Positions 37,101 through 48,722 of a DNA stretch of 64,000 nt are shown here, one piece after another; position 1 is the stretch's first letter; every line of letters begins with the position of its first letter. The stretch is from Strigamia acuminata (lineage: Eukaryota > Arthropoda > Chilopoda > Geophilomorpha > Linotaeniidae). Below the pieces are notes generated by a model. That model saw only the letters and a list, made by a program, of their open reading frames with translations. It was not told the origin of the DNA and searched no databases. Location of the stretch: the NCBI GenBank assembly GCA_949358305.1, contig OX442317.1:7878186-7942185 (forward strand), in the 5' to 3' direction. A program made the translations under genes and the position numbers.

Positions 37101-40100
37101 ATTTGTCGGTTGTTTAATGTTTTGTTTGCGTTTCAGAGCCAAATTGCGTCGGAGCGTTGTCGACCGAGAAACGGCGGCGAGGACGACCGAAGAAACTGCC
37201 GCCCGTTCTCGAGCCGAGCGTGCTGACGGTCGCCACGACGAAGCAGAAGGAGGTTGTGGCGGAGAAGAAGGCGGTGGGGAACGCGAAGAAAAAGGCGAAG
37301 GAGACGGCGAAGACGGATTGCGAGTTCGAGTCATTGATTAAAAGCGTTCACGATTCCATTAGCCTGCAATTTCAAGCGAACGACGACTTCGACGCGTCCC
37401 CGTCCGACGACGGGCGCGCGGCGAGGAAGACGGTCCCTCAGCGCGGCCAGGCGGCGACCAAGAAGGCGAGGAGTTGGAGGAAGCAAGCGGCGAAAGAGAA
37501 ACCGGAAGCGGGTAACAACGCGAAGAAGCGGAGCGTGGCGAAAGCCAAGTCGGCGAAAAGCGGCCAGAGCAGCGCGGTGACGACGCCGGTGTCCACGCCG
37601 ACAGCCGCGTACGTGGTGAACAGCGTGTCGGCGACGCTGCCGACCGCGCTGCCGGGCAACTGCAGCTCCCGCGACGACTTCGGCGCGTCGGGGCTGGCGT
37701 CGGACAGCGCGAGCAGCTACGACCAGTCGGAATCGAAGAGTTGTTACGCGAAAAATCAAGGCAAACGGTCTCGCAGTTGTTTCGTGCCCTGGTGCTATCC
37801 GAATTCGTATTCCTCGGCCAAGGGGAAGCAGAAACTGGAAGGACCGAGGCTGTTCCACAAGAAGAAGAAGAGGAAGTTGAAACACTGGAGGACCAAGCAC
37901 AAGAATATTGTCGATCCGGTTTTCCTAGCCGACTTGGACGATTTGACGAAGCTGTTGGAGGGATGCTGCATCTCGAAGCTGACGCGGGAGACGGTGGCCA
38001 AGCAGGGCGAGTTGCTGCTGCCGAGCATTTTCCGCGCGCACAAGGTGGCGAGCAAGCGCAAGAAGGAGAAACGGGTGGCGGCGGCGGCGGCGGCGGTGGC
38101 GGTCGTGGTCGCGGAGAGCGAGGCGAGCGACTCCGGGAAGGAGCGGAGCAGGCGGCGGGTGAAGAAGAAGGTGCAGCCGGAGAAGGTGCCGAGCGAGGCG
38201 GTGAAGCGCGACACGAACGAGCAGTGTTTGCCGCTTAAGAAGCGGCATCGGCAGATGAACGCGGCGGCGGAGAAGGTGCAGAGCGATTCCATCAGCAAGA
38301 CGATCGAGAGTTGCATCAGCAAGTGTAAAAAGGAGGAGATCGTCGTGAACTCGTCGAACAACGTGATGAATTCGATCCAGGAGGCGATCGAGTTCACCAT
38401 CGCCAAGTATGCAGGGGAAGCGGAAGTGGTGGCGCCGAAAAAGAGGCACCGGTTCGCGCTGAACGGCGCCCGGGCGGAAGGCGCGGCGGAGAAGGCGAAG
38501 GCGACCACCGCGAAGGCGACCGAAGCGAGCGGCGCCAAGCAGAAGCGGAAGAAGATGCTGAAGGATCTGAGGGTGCACGTGACGAAGCTGACGCCCAAGG
38601 AGTTGGTGGCCAAGAGGCCGAACGGCGCGAAACCGAGGGCGAGGAAGAGGAAGAACATCAACAAGACGGGGTTCGTGAAGCCGAAGAAGAAGAAGAAAGT
38701 GGCGGTCAAAGCGGCGCCGAGCGAGAAGGAGGCGGGAGGCGACGGGGCTCCGGAAGCGGCGGTCGAGAAGAAGGATTACGACAGCGTGCGGGAGACGATC
38801 GAGTTCGTGGTGGCGAGTTCGAGGAGGTTGGAGGAGGCGCAGGAGGCCAAGTTGAGGATGAGAATGGCGGCGAGAGGGCGGTACGTGAACAGCGATTGCC
38901 AGCCGTTGATGCGGTCGGACAGGAACGGCGCTTGGGACGAGGACGAGGACGACGACGACGACGATTGCAGCGAGGAGAGCGAGGGGGAGTTTGAGGAGGA
39001 GAGCGAGGACGAGGATTTGGTGGCGAAGAAACCGGTGAAGCCGCCGGTGAAGAAGTACCTGAAAGCGGGATTGTTTTCCTTGACGTTTAAGGCGGGAGAG
39101 TAAGTTTGAGGCGGTTTTCGAAGGGATTTTTAATGAGTTCGGTTGTTTTGCAGTCATAGGAAGAGGAACGTGGACGGGAGGACGAAGGAGAAGACGCAGT
39201 ACATACCGGGGGGGAATGATTTCGGGCTTCTTCCAGCACCCATTCACGTGGGGAAGTATTTTCGAGAGAAACGTTTCGAGTTCCAACTGCCGCACGATAT
39301 TTGGTGGTTACATAAACATAAAAAAGTGGGTTTTGGGTTTGTTTTTGTGAGTTTTGGTTTTTTTTTAAATGTTTTATTTTTGTGTTTGTTTTGTCAGCTG
39401 CATCCGCGAGACGATCCATCGACTAATTACAAAAAAATCCGAACAAATGTATATGTGGACGTGAAGCCGCTGTGCAGCTACGAAATACAAAGCTGCAGCT
39501 GCGCGAGGCCCTCGGAGTGCAGCGTGAGGGGCTGCGGCGACGATTGCCTGAACCGGATGATTTTTGCCGAGTGTTCGCCCCAGCACTGTCCGTGCGGCGA
39601 CCAGTGTTCGAACCAAAGGATACAGCGACACGACTGGTGTCCCGGCGTCGTTCGGTTCATGACCGTCGACAAAGGGTGGGGCGTCAAGACCAAAGTGTCC
39701 CTCAAACAAGGTAAAACGAAAGTTTTCAATAAAATATTTAAATTTTTCAATTTTGTTAAATTCTAGGTCAGTTTATTCTGGAATACGTGGGGGAAGTGGT
39801 GAGCGAGCAGGAATTCAGGCACCGAATGGCGGAGAAATACAAGAACGACAAACATCATTACTGCCTGAACCTGGACAGCGGAATGGTGATCGACGGCTAC
39901 CGGTTGGGCGCCGAGGGACGGTTCGTGAACCACTCGTGCGAGCCGAACTGCGAGATGCAGAAGTGGTCGGTGAACGGCGTGTACAGGATAGGCCTGTTTG
40001 CTCTGAAGGACATTTCGCCCAACACGGAGCTGTGTTACGATTATAATTTCTACGCGTTCAACCTGGAGAAGCAGCAGGAATGTAAATGTGGCAGTTGCAA

Positions 40101-43100
40101 ATGTCGGGGGGTGATCGGCGGACGGACTCAGAGGATCAACGGATTGGTGAAGGACAGGAATCAGGGCGCGGGGGGCGAGAAGAGGCCCGTCGGGAGACCC
40201 AGGAAGGAGAGCCGCAAGTCGAAGAGCAAAGTGAGGAAGTCGAAGACGGAAGGAGTGTCGAGTCATCGGCAGCTACTGCCCATCAAGCCGATGTCGCATC
40301 AGCAGAGATGTTTTGCGCAGAAACACAATTGTTTTTTGCTGCGCAATTTGGAGAAGGTGAAGAGGTTTCGCGAGCGTGCCAAGCAGGAGTCGCAGAAGAA
40401 GGAGAATTCGTTCGTTAAGGAGTCGCCGCTTAATAAGACCGATGAGTTTCTCACGCAGTTCACCGCGTTGAAGACGTCGCGGTCTGTTAAGACACGGTAG
40501 GAATTGGTTTTTATTTTTTTTTTTTAAATTGGATTTTGTTTTTTGATTTTTTTTGTTTGGGTTTTAGGCGTCTGGCGAAAGCGGAAGAGAACACGGAGTT
40601 GACGAAGACAGCTAGATTAGCTCAGGTTTTCAAGGAAATTTATACGGCTGTTACTTCGTCTAAAGGTTATAATTGAAATCGGTGCTTGGGCGAGAGGTGT
40701 TTGGCACCGAAAAATGAAGTTTTGAGTGTAAATTTGGTGCTTTCATTGCGTTTTGTTTAATTTTTCACTCGAAAAATGCTTTTTTTATTTAATTTTTCAC
40801 TCGAAAAATGCTTTTTTGTTTAATTTTTCGCTCAAAAAATGCTTTTTTGTTTAATTTTTCAATTGAAAAAAACTTTTTAAATTAATTTTTTACTTGAAAA
40901 ATGCTTTTTTGTTTAATTTTTCACTCGAAAAATGCTTTTTTGTTTAATTTTTCAATTGAAAAAAGCTTTTTAAATTAATTTTTTACTTGAAAAATGCTTT
41001 TTTGTTTAATTTTTCACTCGAAAAATGCTTTTTTGTTTAATTTTTCACTCGAAAAATGCTTTTTTGTTTAATTTTTCACTCGAAAAATGCTTTTTTGTTT
41101 AATTTTTCAATTGTAAAAAGCTTTTTAAATTAATTTTTTACTTGAAAAATGCTTTTTTGTTTAATTTTTCACTCGAAAAATGCTTTTTTGTTTAATTTTT
41201 CAATTGTAAAAAGCTTTTTAAATTAATTTTTTACTTGAAAAATGCTTTTTTGTTTAATTTTTCACTCGAAAAATGCTTTTTTGTTTAATTTTTCAATTGA
41301 AAAAAGCTTTTTAAATGAATTTTTTACTTGAAAAATGCTTTTTTATTTAATTTTTCACTCGAAAAATGCTTTTTTGTTTAATTTTTCGCTCGAAAAATGC
41401 TTTTTTGTTTTATTTTTCAATTGAAAAAAGCTTTTTAAATTAATTTTTTACTTGAAAAATGCTTTTTTATTTAATTTTTCACTTGAAAAAAGCTTTTTTC
41501 TACTTCTGGGGTGCAAAAAACTTCGTGTCCCAAGTCTGAATTTTGATTTAAATATTTTTAAATGTCCGTTTACCGATATTTATGCATTTATTTACATTTA
41601 TTATTTCAGACGATCAAGGCAACTTGATGGCTTCTCCGCTCATGACATGTCCTTCAAAGAAAAAGTATAAATTTTAAAATAATTAATTAATTAATTTAAT
41701 TAATTTATATCGTTAATATTTTTCAGGAATCCAGAATACTATGTAAAAATTAAAGATTTTATCGATTTATCAGTAGTGGAAAAAAATATTCTTACGGGAC
41801 ATTATAAAATGGTGGAGAGTTTCGAACAAGATTTTTGTAAAGTGTTTACCAACGCTGAGGTCGGTACTCAACCAACAACAAAGAAAAAGTAATTAGTAAT
41901 TACCACTTTTGCTATTAAATTACAGAAATATTTTGGACGGACATCGGAAATGGGTCATATGGTTGCTCGGTTGAGGAAGGTGTATCAAGATGCTAAACGT
42001 GATATGAGTGTACAGCTAGAAGATATTTTAGGCGAGAGTTTGCCACAGTCGTTTATCTGTAAAGAACTAATTGAAGGTAAAATACAAATCGAATTTATCG
42101 AATCAATCAATTCGTAATCGATTTTTGATCGATTTTTTGAAGAAGTAGACGGTAGCGGTGGTGACGAGGAAGTGATTAGATGCATTTGTAATATCTACAA
42201 AGACGAAGGATTGATGATACAGTGTGAAAAATGTTTTGTAAGTGTTTCAAAACAATGGCAAACGAGTTTAATTGACGTTGAATCGAATTTTGCAGGTGTG
42301 GCAACATTGCGATTGCCTGAATGTGGATGGTAATGTGGAAAACTACGCTTGCGAACAGTGCAATCCACGTCCTCTGTGCCGTGAAATTCCCATGATTCCT
42401 CAACCTCATAATCTGAAGCCTGGATGCGTGAATTATATTACATTGTTACGGGGAGATCTGCAAATCAAACAAGGCGACTGCGTGTATCTTGCACAAGATC
42501 ACAACGCGCAAATTCCAAATAATCCATCAACAGCGTCACTGTCTGAACAAACACAGCCTCCTTATGAAAAAATGTTCGATATTTTTCGAATTGAACGGCT
42601 GTGGAAGGATGAATCGTACGAGTTTTTCGCCTCTTATCGCTCGGATTTATGTCTAAAATGGTTTTTTCTTCGCAGTGGCAATCGGTATGCATTTGGACAC
42701 CATTACCTCAGACCACACGAGACTTATCACGAACCTAATCGTAAATTTTTTCATAATGAGGTAAGAAATTGGTGATTATTTATTTATTAATTTAATTTTA
42801 TTTTATTTTTTTGAAGGTTTTTCGCGTTCCTTTCTACGACATAATCTCATTGGACTCCGTCCAGGGTCTCTGCTGCGTAATGGATTTAAATACATATTGC
42901 AAAGGCCGACCTAAGGATTTTAAAGAGGATGATTTATACGTTTGTGAATATCGCTTGGATAAAACTGCACATCTCTTTCATAAGATATCGAAATCAAAGT
43001 AGAAAAACGGGACGAATTTGTCGCTTTTTGGGGACTAAATCGTTTGTTTTGTTGTTGATTTTCTTCTAGGTTTCCCATCTGCACAAAATCGTACGTCTTC

Positions 43101-44175
43101 ACAATGTTCGACAAGAAAATCGTGCCAAAGAGAACTTACGTGGTGAGAATTTACGCACTAACTGCTTTCGTTGCACCAATCCGAAGTCGAAATTTTAAAA
43201 TTAAAAAAAACCAATTAATCTTCGAATAGCCGAACGTAGGAAATAAATGTTGTGCGTACATGTTGGTACCGATTACGTTTGCATATTAAACATTAAGCGA
43301 TTGATTGAAGCTTAGTTCGGTGACGCGAAGATTAATTAATTAACGAAAAATTAATTAATTAACGGAAAATTCACAATTCGTTGCGTAGAAATGTCAAACA
43401 AATGCAGATTTGCATCCGAAGTTGGCAAAATTAAACGTGAAAAAGGCCAAAAACTGAGGCTTGGTGCGTTTTGCTGCTCTAAGAGTGTCCGCACGTGGCT
43501 TTCCACTGGTGGGCGAACTTAGTTTGTCAGTTGACTCGGTTCCTCTTACTCTGGATCAAATAGCAATTGTCGTCTCCAAACCCCACAGCCACACCCACAC
43601 CCACAACTTAAACCAGCTTTACCGGGATCGCAGAAGAAGAGAGTCGTTTCCAACGAAATCCTCGTTTCCTGCGACCGAAACGAAACGCCCGCTCCCGTCG
43701 GCGACGCGTGCGACAAACCGGTGCCCGGCGACCAGCAATCCGAGCGCTTGTCCGCTCCCGGTGACTCGAAACCCGCTCAGAACAAGAAGAGAGCGTCGTC
43801 CGGTGATCGCAACGAAGGTGGTGCTTCCAGCGAACAAAAAGTCGATAATCCCGTCGACGGAGACGCGAGCGAGAGAAACGAGAGCAACGACGCCCCGGAT
43901 CGCGCGCCGTCCGACGCGAAAATCGAAGTTACGTCGAAGGAGAAGGGCAAAATGGCCAGAGTGAGTTGCTCGAAGTTGGATCGCTTTTGCGACGTTTTAA
44001 TTTGGTTTTTAATTTGTTTCAGTATCAGCAGCAGAAAAGTCGATTGAATAACATTTTGATGAAACTTCTCGCTAACATTCCTGGTAAACAACCCATCGAT
44101 TTGACTTATCTCCTCGAAGAGGGGAGTGGAAAACGAGTGAGGAAAAAAACAAACTTGAATTTTACTTCGCCCTGA
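32212..44175 (+). CDS. ash1: Histone-lysine N-methyltransferase Ash1 (trithorax group)
   Basis: Nuclear H3K36 methyltransferase that opposes Polycomb silencing. 17 exons: 32212-32649, 35644-35967, 36037-37078, 37137-39099, 39154-39325, 39398-39710, 39767-40496, 40568-40665, 41610-41664, 41727-41859, 41926-42076, 42143-42237, 42296-42760, 42817-42998, 43070-43142, 43589-43960, 44023-44175; all in phase, 2,252 residues (fly about 2,226). Order: Ser-rich/basic N-terminus, AT-hook RRRGRPKK (about 613), AWS Cys cluster (about 1330-1390), SET with NHSCEPNC (about 1472), post-[11 protein letters not shown] (1523), second AT-hook RPVGRPRK, bromodomain with NAEKYFG (about 1675-1785), PHD (about 1819-1862), BAH (about 1885-2060), C-terminal block [19 protein letters not shown] as in ASH1L. 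The acceptor of exon 16 is the least certain junction. Exons 3-7 are GC-rich, later exons AT-rich. Confidence 0.95.
33055..33310. repeat. 20-21 bp minisatellite in ash1 intron 1
   Basis: About 12 units of the type acgtttatttcgattttttt; the anchor acgttt lies at 33,182, 33,202 and 33,223. The left units read acgttaattttgattttt. A T run sits in every unit. Confidence 0.9.
40745..41505. repeat. 31-bp minisatellite with two unit types in ash1 intron 8
   Basis: About 24 units. Type 1 carries tttttcactcgaaaaatgc and type 2 carries aaaaagctttttaaatt; both are about 31 bp (anchor cactcg at 41,046 and 41,077). Type 2 units recur after every two to four type 1 units, giving a higher-order pattern. It fills most of the intron between the post-SET and bromodomain exons. 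Confidence 0.96.
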
Positions 44176-45907
44176 GATCCCGCAACTGTACACCCGCTAT
44201 TTTAGCCATCTGTGATAATTTTAAAGGAGGAGAAAAAAATACAAAATGGCGCCAACATGTGTTTAAAACAGGAAATATGATGCACTTATTGCTTTGTACA
44301 TATGGTGTTACGACGAAAGAAACAAAAAAAAATTTTTTTGTGAGCTTACGACAATACAGCATAATCGTAAATGATTCCTGGTTGCTACTTTTTTTATTTA
44401 TATGTTTTTTTTGTTGTTTTGTTGTTTTATTTGTTTGTTTTTTTTACCCCAGTTTAGTGTTTTCGACTGAAATTAGCCGATTTTTATGTAACTTATTCAC
44501 TTTTTGTTATTTTTTTTGTTTTTCCCAGTGAGTAAAATTTATTTTCGACATTGGATGTTATTTGTTGCGACGTAATCTCCATTGAATGTCGTTTTAATTA
44601 AATTTCATTTTAAACGAAAAAATGTTTTCTTTTATTTTAATTTACAAAAATTTATAAATTTTTTTATTATATGTAAATAAGCAGGGCACAATGTACAAAG
44701 ATGAAAAAAACGGATTAAATTTGAGTTTAAAAACAAAAGAAATACAAAAAAATGTATGTAAAAGCCTAAAAGGGGTAAAATATACTGGTATGTGATATCA
44801 GATTGTTAGGGGTATTTAATACCGAGAGTTAATACTCGAAATTTAAGTTAAAATAAAATGAAATAAAACCGAGATAAACCGGGATAATAAAAATGCAAAG
44901 GAATTATTTAATTTGACCGAAAATTAAAACGATCCGAAGCAATAAAAGTTAACTAAAATAAAATTAATTTAATTTAAAAATCTGTGCAGTAATTTGACGC
45001 CATGAATGGCCGGTGATTTGCTCGAAAACAATGTAGATCTCTGTCCATGCTCTTTTGTATCCAGCACTTTCGGTAGCCATTGCATTTGTAGTCACGTGTA
45101 AATCTGTATCATCCCATCATGTCATTAAATCAAAAAAGAAAAAAAAAACAAAAACAAAACTCGACTCGTTTTTCTCTTTTTGTAATCATTTTTTTTTATT
45201 ACTGTATAAAATAATTATCACTGCTAAGCTATTTATGTAACAAAATATGTTTACACCTCAAATAACTGAAACAAATCGGGGAAAAAACATGAAAAACAAA
45301 TTTAATTTCCCGTTGTTGAGAAAAGAAAAAAGAAGAAAAATAGAAAAAAGTAAATAATTAACAAATGACGGGGCAACAACTTGACACGAATACATGAATT
45401 AAATTCGCCTAACCCTACTCCAGTCTACGTCAGGGGCGTTCGCCAACAACACCTTTTTTTCTAGTAATTTATTACACACTGCCCCTGCCAGTACAATAAT
45501 GTTGCAACAAACTACTAGCTCACCCCTACGCCATCTTGTTTCTCCGATTCGGCGCGAAAAAGCTACAATTTGCGCAAAACATGTTCAGCTAAGCACAAAA
45601 CAAATTTCTCTTTTTCTTCCTTTTATTATCTAAACCTAGAACGGAGTTTATTCACAAAAATCGCCCTTTTTTTAAATTTCCTTTTTTTTCTTTCTTTCTT
45701 TTTGTTTTTTTTTTTTTATAGATTTTTTTTCTTTTTTTTTTTTAAACATTATTTTTAAGTCAATATTTTTTTTTTTTGTAATTTTTTTTTCTTAATAAGA
45801 AATAGCAAAAAAAATGCTGTACAAGTAATAGTTAGGAAGGGTTAAAAACACAGGATTGTTTTTTTCCGTGTTCGAGAGGAATTAAATTTGAAAAGATGAA
45901 TCGAACA
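44176..45907. other. ash1 3' UTR and gap before UBE2Q2
   Basis: T-rich and A-rich sequence with several AATAAA-like words (for example around 44,850-44,870) and no gene. Frames of 60-90 codons at 44,259-44,531, 45,055-45,240 and 45,570-45,758 are low-complexity Phe/Lys runs. Confidence 0.6.
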
Positions 45908-47870
45908 CTAGCCATCTTCTTTCGGTGGTGTAAACCAACCTAAAAAATCACATCAAACCCGCATTAAACCACTGTTAAATTACCGCAAACACTCCAACAG
46001 GACGCGGGTGTACTATTGACACAACCTAAACTTCCCCTACAATTTTGTTCTTAGCTTTGGACATTTATTTTAGTCTTTTCGTTCAATTTAGACATCGAAT
46101 TTGGTCAATTCCGACCCACATTGTAAAGGATACCGCATCGAATGAACCTCCCACGTTCTGTTAGCGCATTTACGGTAACGTTAAATGTACGATATTTTTG
46201 TTTTACCATTTTTTTCATGAATTTGAACCAAAGATTTAAATGACTGTTGTGCCCTGGCTAGACTATATTGTCCCTAAAAATAAATAATCAAAAAATAAAT
46301 AAAACCAGAAAAAAAATTGCAAAATTCCTGACAATCCTGACGTACATTAACCTTCGTGGCCCCAAATTGGATCCTCGCTTTGCCTTTAACGAGTGTCGCG
46401 GAAATTTGCATGATGATCGCCTCGATCGTGTATGCGCTGCTCCAACCCTGCGCGAAATAAAAAATAAAAAAAATAAAAAATCCGTACAAAATCAATCAAT
46501 TTCCTTCCATCTTTTACTTGTTTGGTGAGCAACTCCATGCATATGGCGCCGCCACCGAGCACATATCCTCCCGAAATCATCGGATGAACTACGCGAACAA
46601 AAGGTGGCTCGAAGGGATATGTTTCCTAAACGAGCAAACAAAATAAATTAACTCGCCAAACTTAACTAAAAAATTCAATTTTTACTTTAAAAAGCATGTT
46701 GAGTAAAATATGATCATTCCCTTCTTTTTCCTTCAAGAGCACGAGGTCATTATGCAGAGGACTATCGGCATCGACGTTGGTAAGCCGCACATTCCACTCG
46801 TACAAACTGTCGCCGACTAATTCCACACTGTAAATTCCTTTCTTAAAGCTGTCAGATCTGTAGACGTCGCGCAACTCCTTCATGAGGCGATCTGTGGCTT
46901 GCACTGAACCAGACACGGATCCTTTTAAATAATCCTGTCTCTGATTTTGACGTAGCCTTTCCAGAGTTGCAAAATGTTCCATGCTGATGTCTTCTTCCTT
47001 CCTTTTGTCTGGAGTACTGTAACAAGCGGTTTTGTTTGGTTTTTGTTTCTTTCTTTTTCTCTTTTCTTTTCAAATTAATTCCCAACAAAAAATACGTCAA
47101 ATCGATAACGATGAAAAATATTCGATTAATTGATTTTTAACTATTACAACAAACGTTAGAAAATTTAAAAATAAATAAATTAATTCCACATTTATGTTTT
47201 CTCTTTTTTTTCATCACTATGAACTAGTTTCAACGCGATTTGCCCCATTCCTTTCTTTTAACCTCGTTTCCTCTTCCATTTCTATGTGAATATCATCATC
47301 CGCTTCGTCATCGTCCTCACTTTCACTAGTTTCATCCATCACCTCCGAACACAACTGCGAATAATTAATTTACAAATTTAAAAAAATTAAAAAAAAAAAC
47401 ACACACAAACAAAATTTCAAAACAAAACATCGACATTTTTCGATACTTCGATCGGTTGATAAACTTGTAATTGGTCCAAATCGGGTGGTTCGATAACATT
47501 ATGCCGACTACACAGTTCCCTTATCAATAATCTCACTTGCTGAAGTATCTAAAACACCAAACAAAACGAAACGATATAAAATACACGCACAAACACCTCG
47601 GAAACAACAAAAATATTCCGCTTACTTGATTATCCTTGCCGGATGTATTACTTAGAACTTGTACAGCACCGGTTATTATGGGATCTTCGGCTTCTGCAAA
47701 CCAAACTGGAGGCGTCGAAGGGTACGTTTCCTACACACAATGAGTCCATCAATTAATCATAACCTCATTTCCAGCATTGCCCCACATGTAAACACCCAAA
47801 TCCCGAGAAAAATCCACAAATCCCGAAGGAAAAAAAGATAAATTTCAAAAATTTTAAAAAAGAAAAAAAG

Positions 47871-47901
<31 letters not shown>

Positions 47902-48190
47902 CAAAAAGGCCAAAACAGACAATGAAATGTTGGCCAGTGTTTACTCGCTTCAAACGGTGTTTTTCGGGTATTCGGGGGCCGGGGTTTGTTTCGAGTGAAT
48001 TGTTTCGAGTATTGAGGGTTGAACTCACTGTAATATTGGCGTGGATCTCGTATTTTTTGCCAGTTTTACCGATGAAACGACAAGTGAGCTCATCTACTGA
48101 CGCAGCTACCACTTGGAATCGATCGTGATTTTTTGTAAACACTGATTCGAGAGTCTTAATTTCTTGCTTGAGCGTATTCAAACAAGCCAT
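45908..48190 (-). CDS. UBE2Q2: Ubiquitin-conjugating enzyme E2 Q2
   Basis: E2 enzyme with an N-terminal RWD-like region and a C-terminal UBC fold. Nine exons on the minus strand: 48029-48190, 47626-47730, 47447-47548, 47263-47354, 46686-47016, 46518-46625, 46352-46447, 46207-46273, 45908-45939. All are in phase, giving 364 residues (human 375). The start [18 protein letters not shown] aligns with the human N-terminus; an upstream in-frame ATG at 48,247 would add 19 residues and is less likely. It has the acidic linker ([14 protein letters not shown]), [38 protein letters not shown] with catalytic Cys293, and ends [10 protein letters not shown] on a 32-base exon. Donors gttaaa (exon 4) and gttaat (exon 7) are non-consensus at +3. 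Convergent with ash1; divergent from ABHD17. Confidence 0.95.
46058..46112. repeat. Two diverged units of the 1.15-kb minisatellite in UBE2Q2's last intron
   Basis: Contains gacatttattttagtc, then cgttcaatttagacat, then ggtcaatt, matching the 31-bp unit at 1150-1535 almost base for base over the first unit. It is an isolated copy about 44.5 kb from the array. Confidence 0.75.
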
Positions 48191-48722
48191 CTCACTCTTC
48201 TCGACGTCCGTAAACACATCAACAAAATAGAGGATTTGATGCCACACTCGTGACTCTAGTCGACGGCCCGTCTCCCAATACGGTAGAAAATGGCGTGAAC
48301 TCTGCTAAACCTTTCTGCGCTTGCGCTTTAAACGGGTTTTTATTAACAATTCCTTTAATTCCACAAGCCGATCCATTCGATGCCCATTTGCGTCCAACCA
48401 TTAACCACAATCCCCCTTAAAATTAACGAACGATTTTTAATTTAATCGGCGCTAAATAGACGACAGCTTTTATTGTCTTAAACGAATTAATTTCGGCCGC
48501 CAGATGTCACCCGCGCTCAGCGATGAGTTGGCTGCGGTCCTGCTCGAGTGAGAAAGACGGTGAGATACGGACATCGAGATAATATATAGATGATGTTGGT
48601 GTAGTATAAAGTATAAAACAAATTGCCTCGATAAATACTAGCTAATTTGTACTATTTATTTGGCTCGGGAAGCTCGCAGGTGTTGAAAATCGGATGAATT
48701 GGAGCGGAAAGTCGAAATCACG
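48191..48722. promoter_or_regulatory. Shared promoter interval between UBE2Q2 and ABHD17
   Basis: 532 bp between divergent start codons. A TATAAAGTATAAAA word near 48,606-48,619 could serve as an AT-rich core element for ABHD17. A frame in phase with ABHD17 extends upstream to an ATG at 48,699, eight codons before the chosen start. Confidence 0.5.

Noticed and set aside
36067..39295. Long antisense frames opposite ash1 exons 3 and 4 (320, 304 and 456 codons) and sense-strand alternate frames (264 and 165 codons)
   Set aside because: GC-rich, stop-poor coding sequence yields long shadow frames. The ash1 frame alone joins in phase to known domains.
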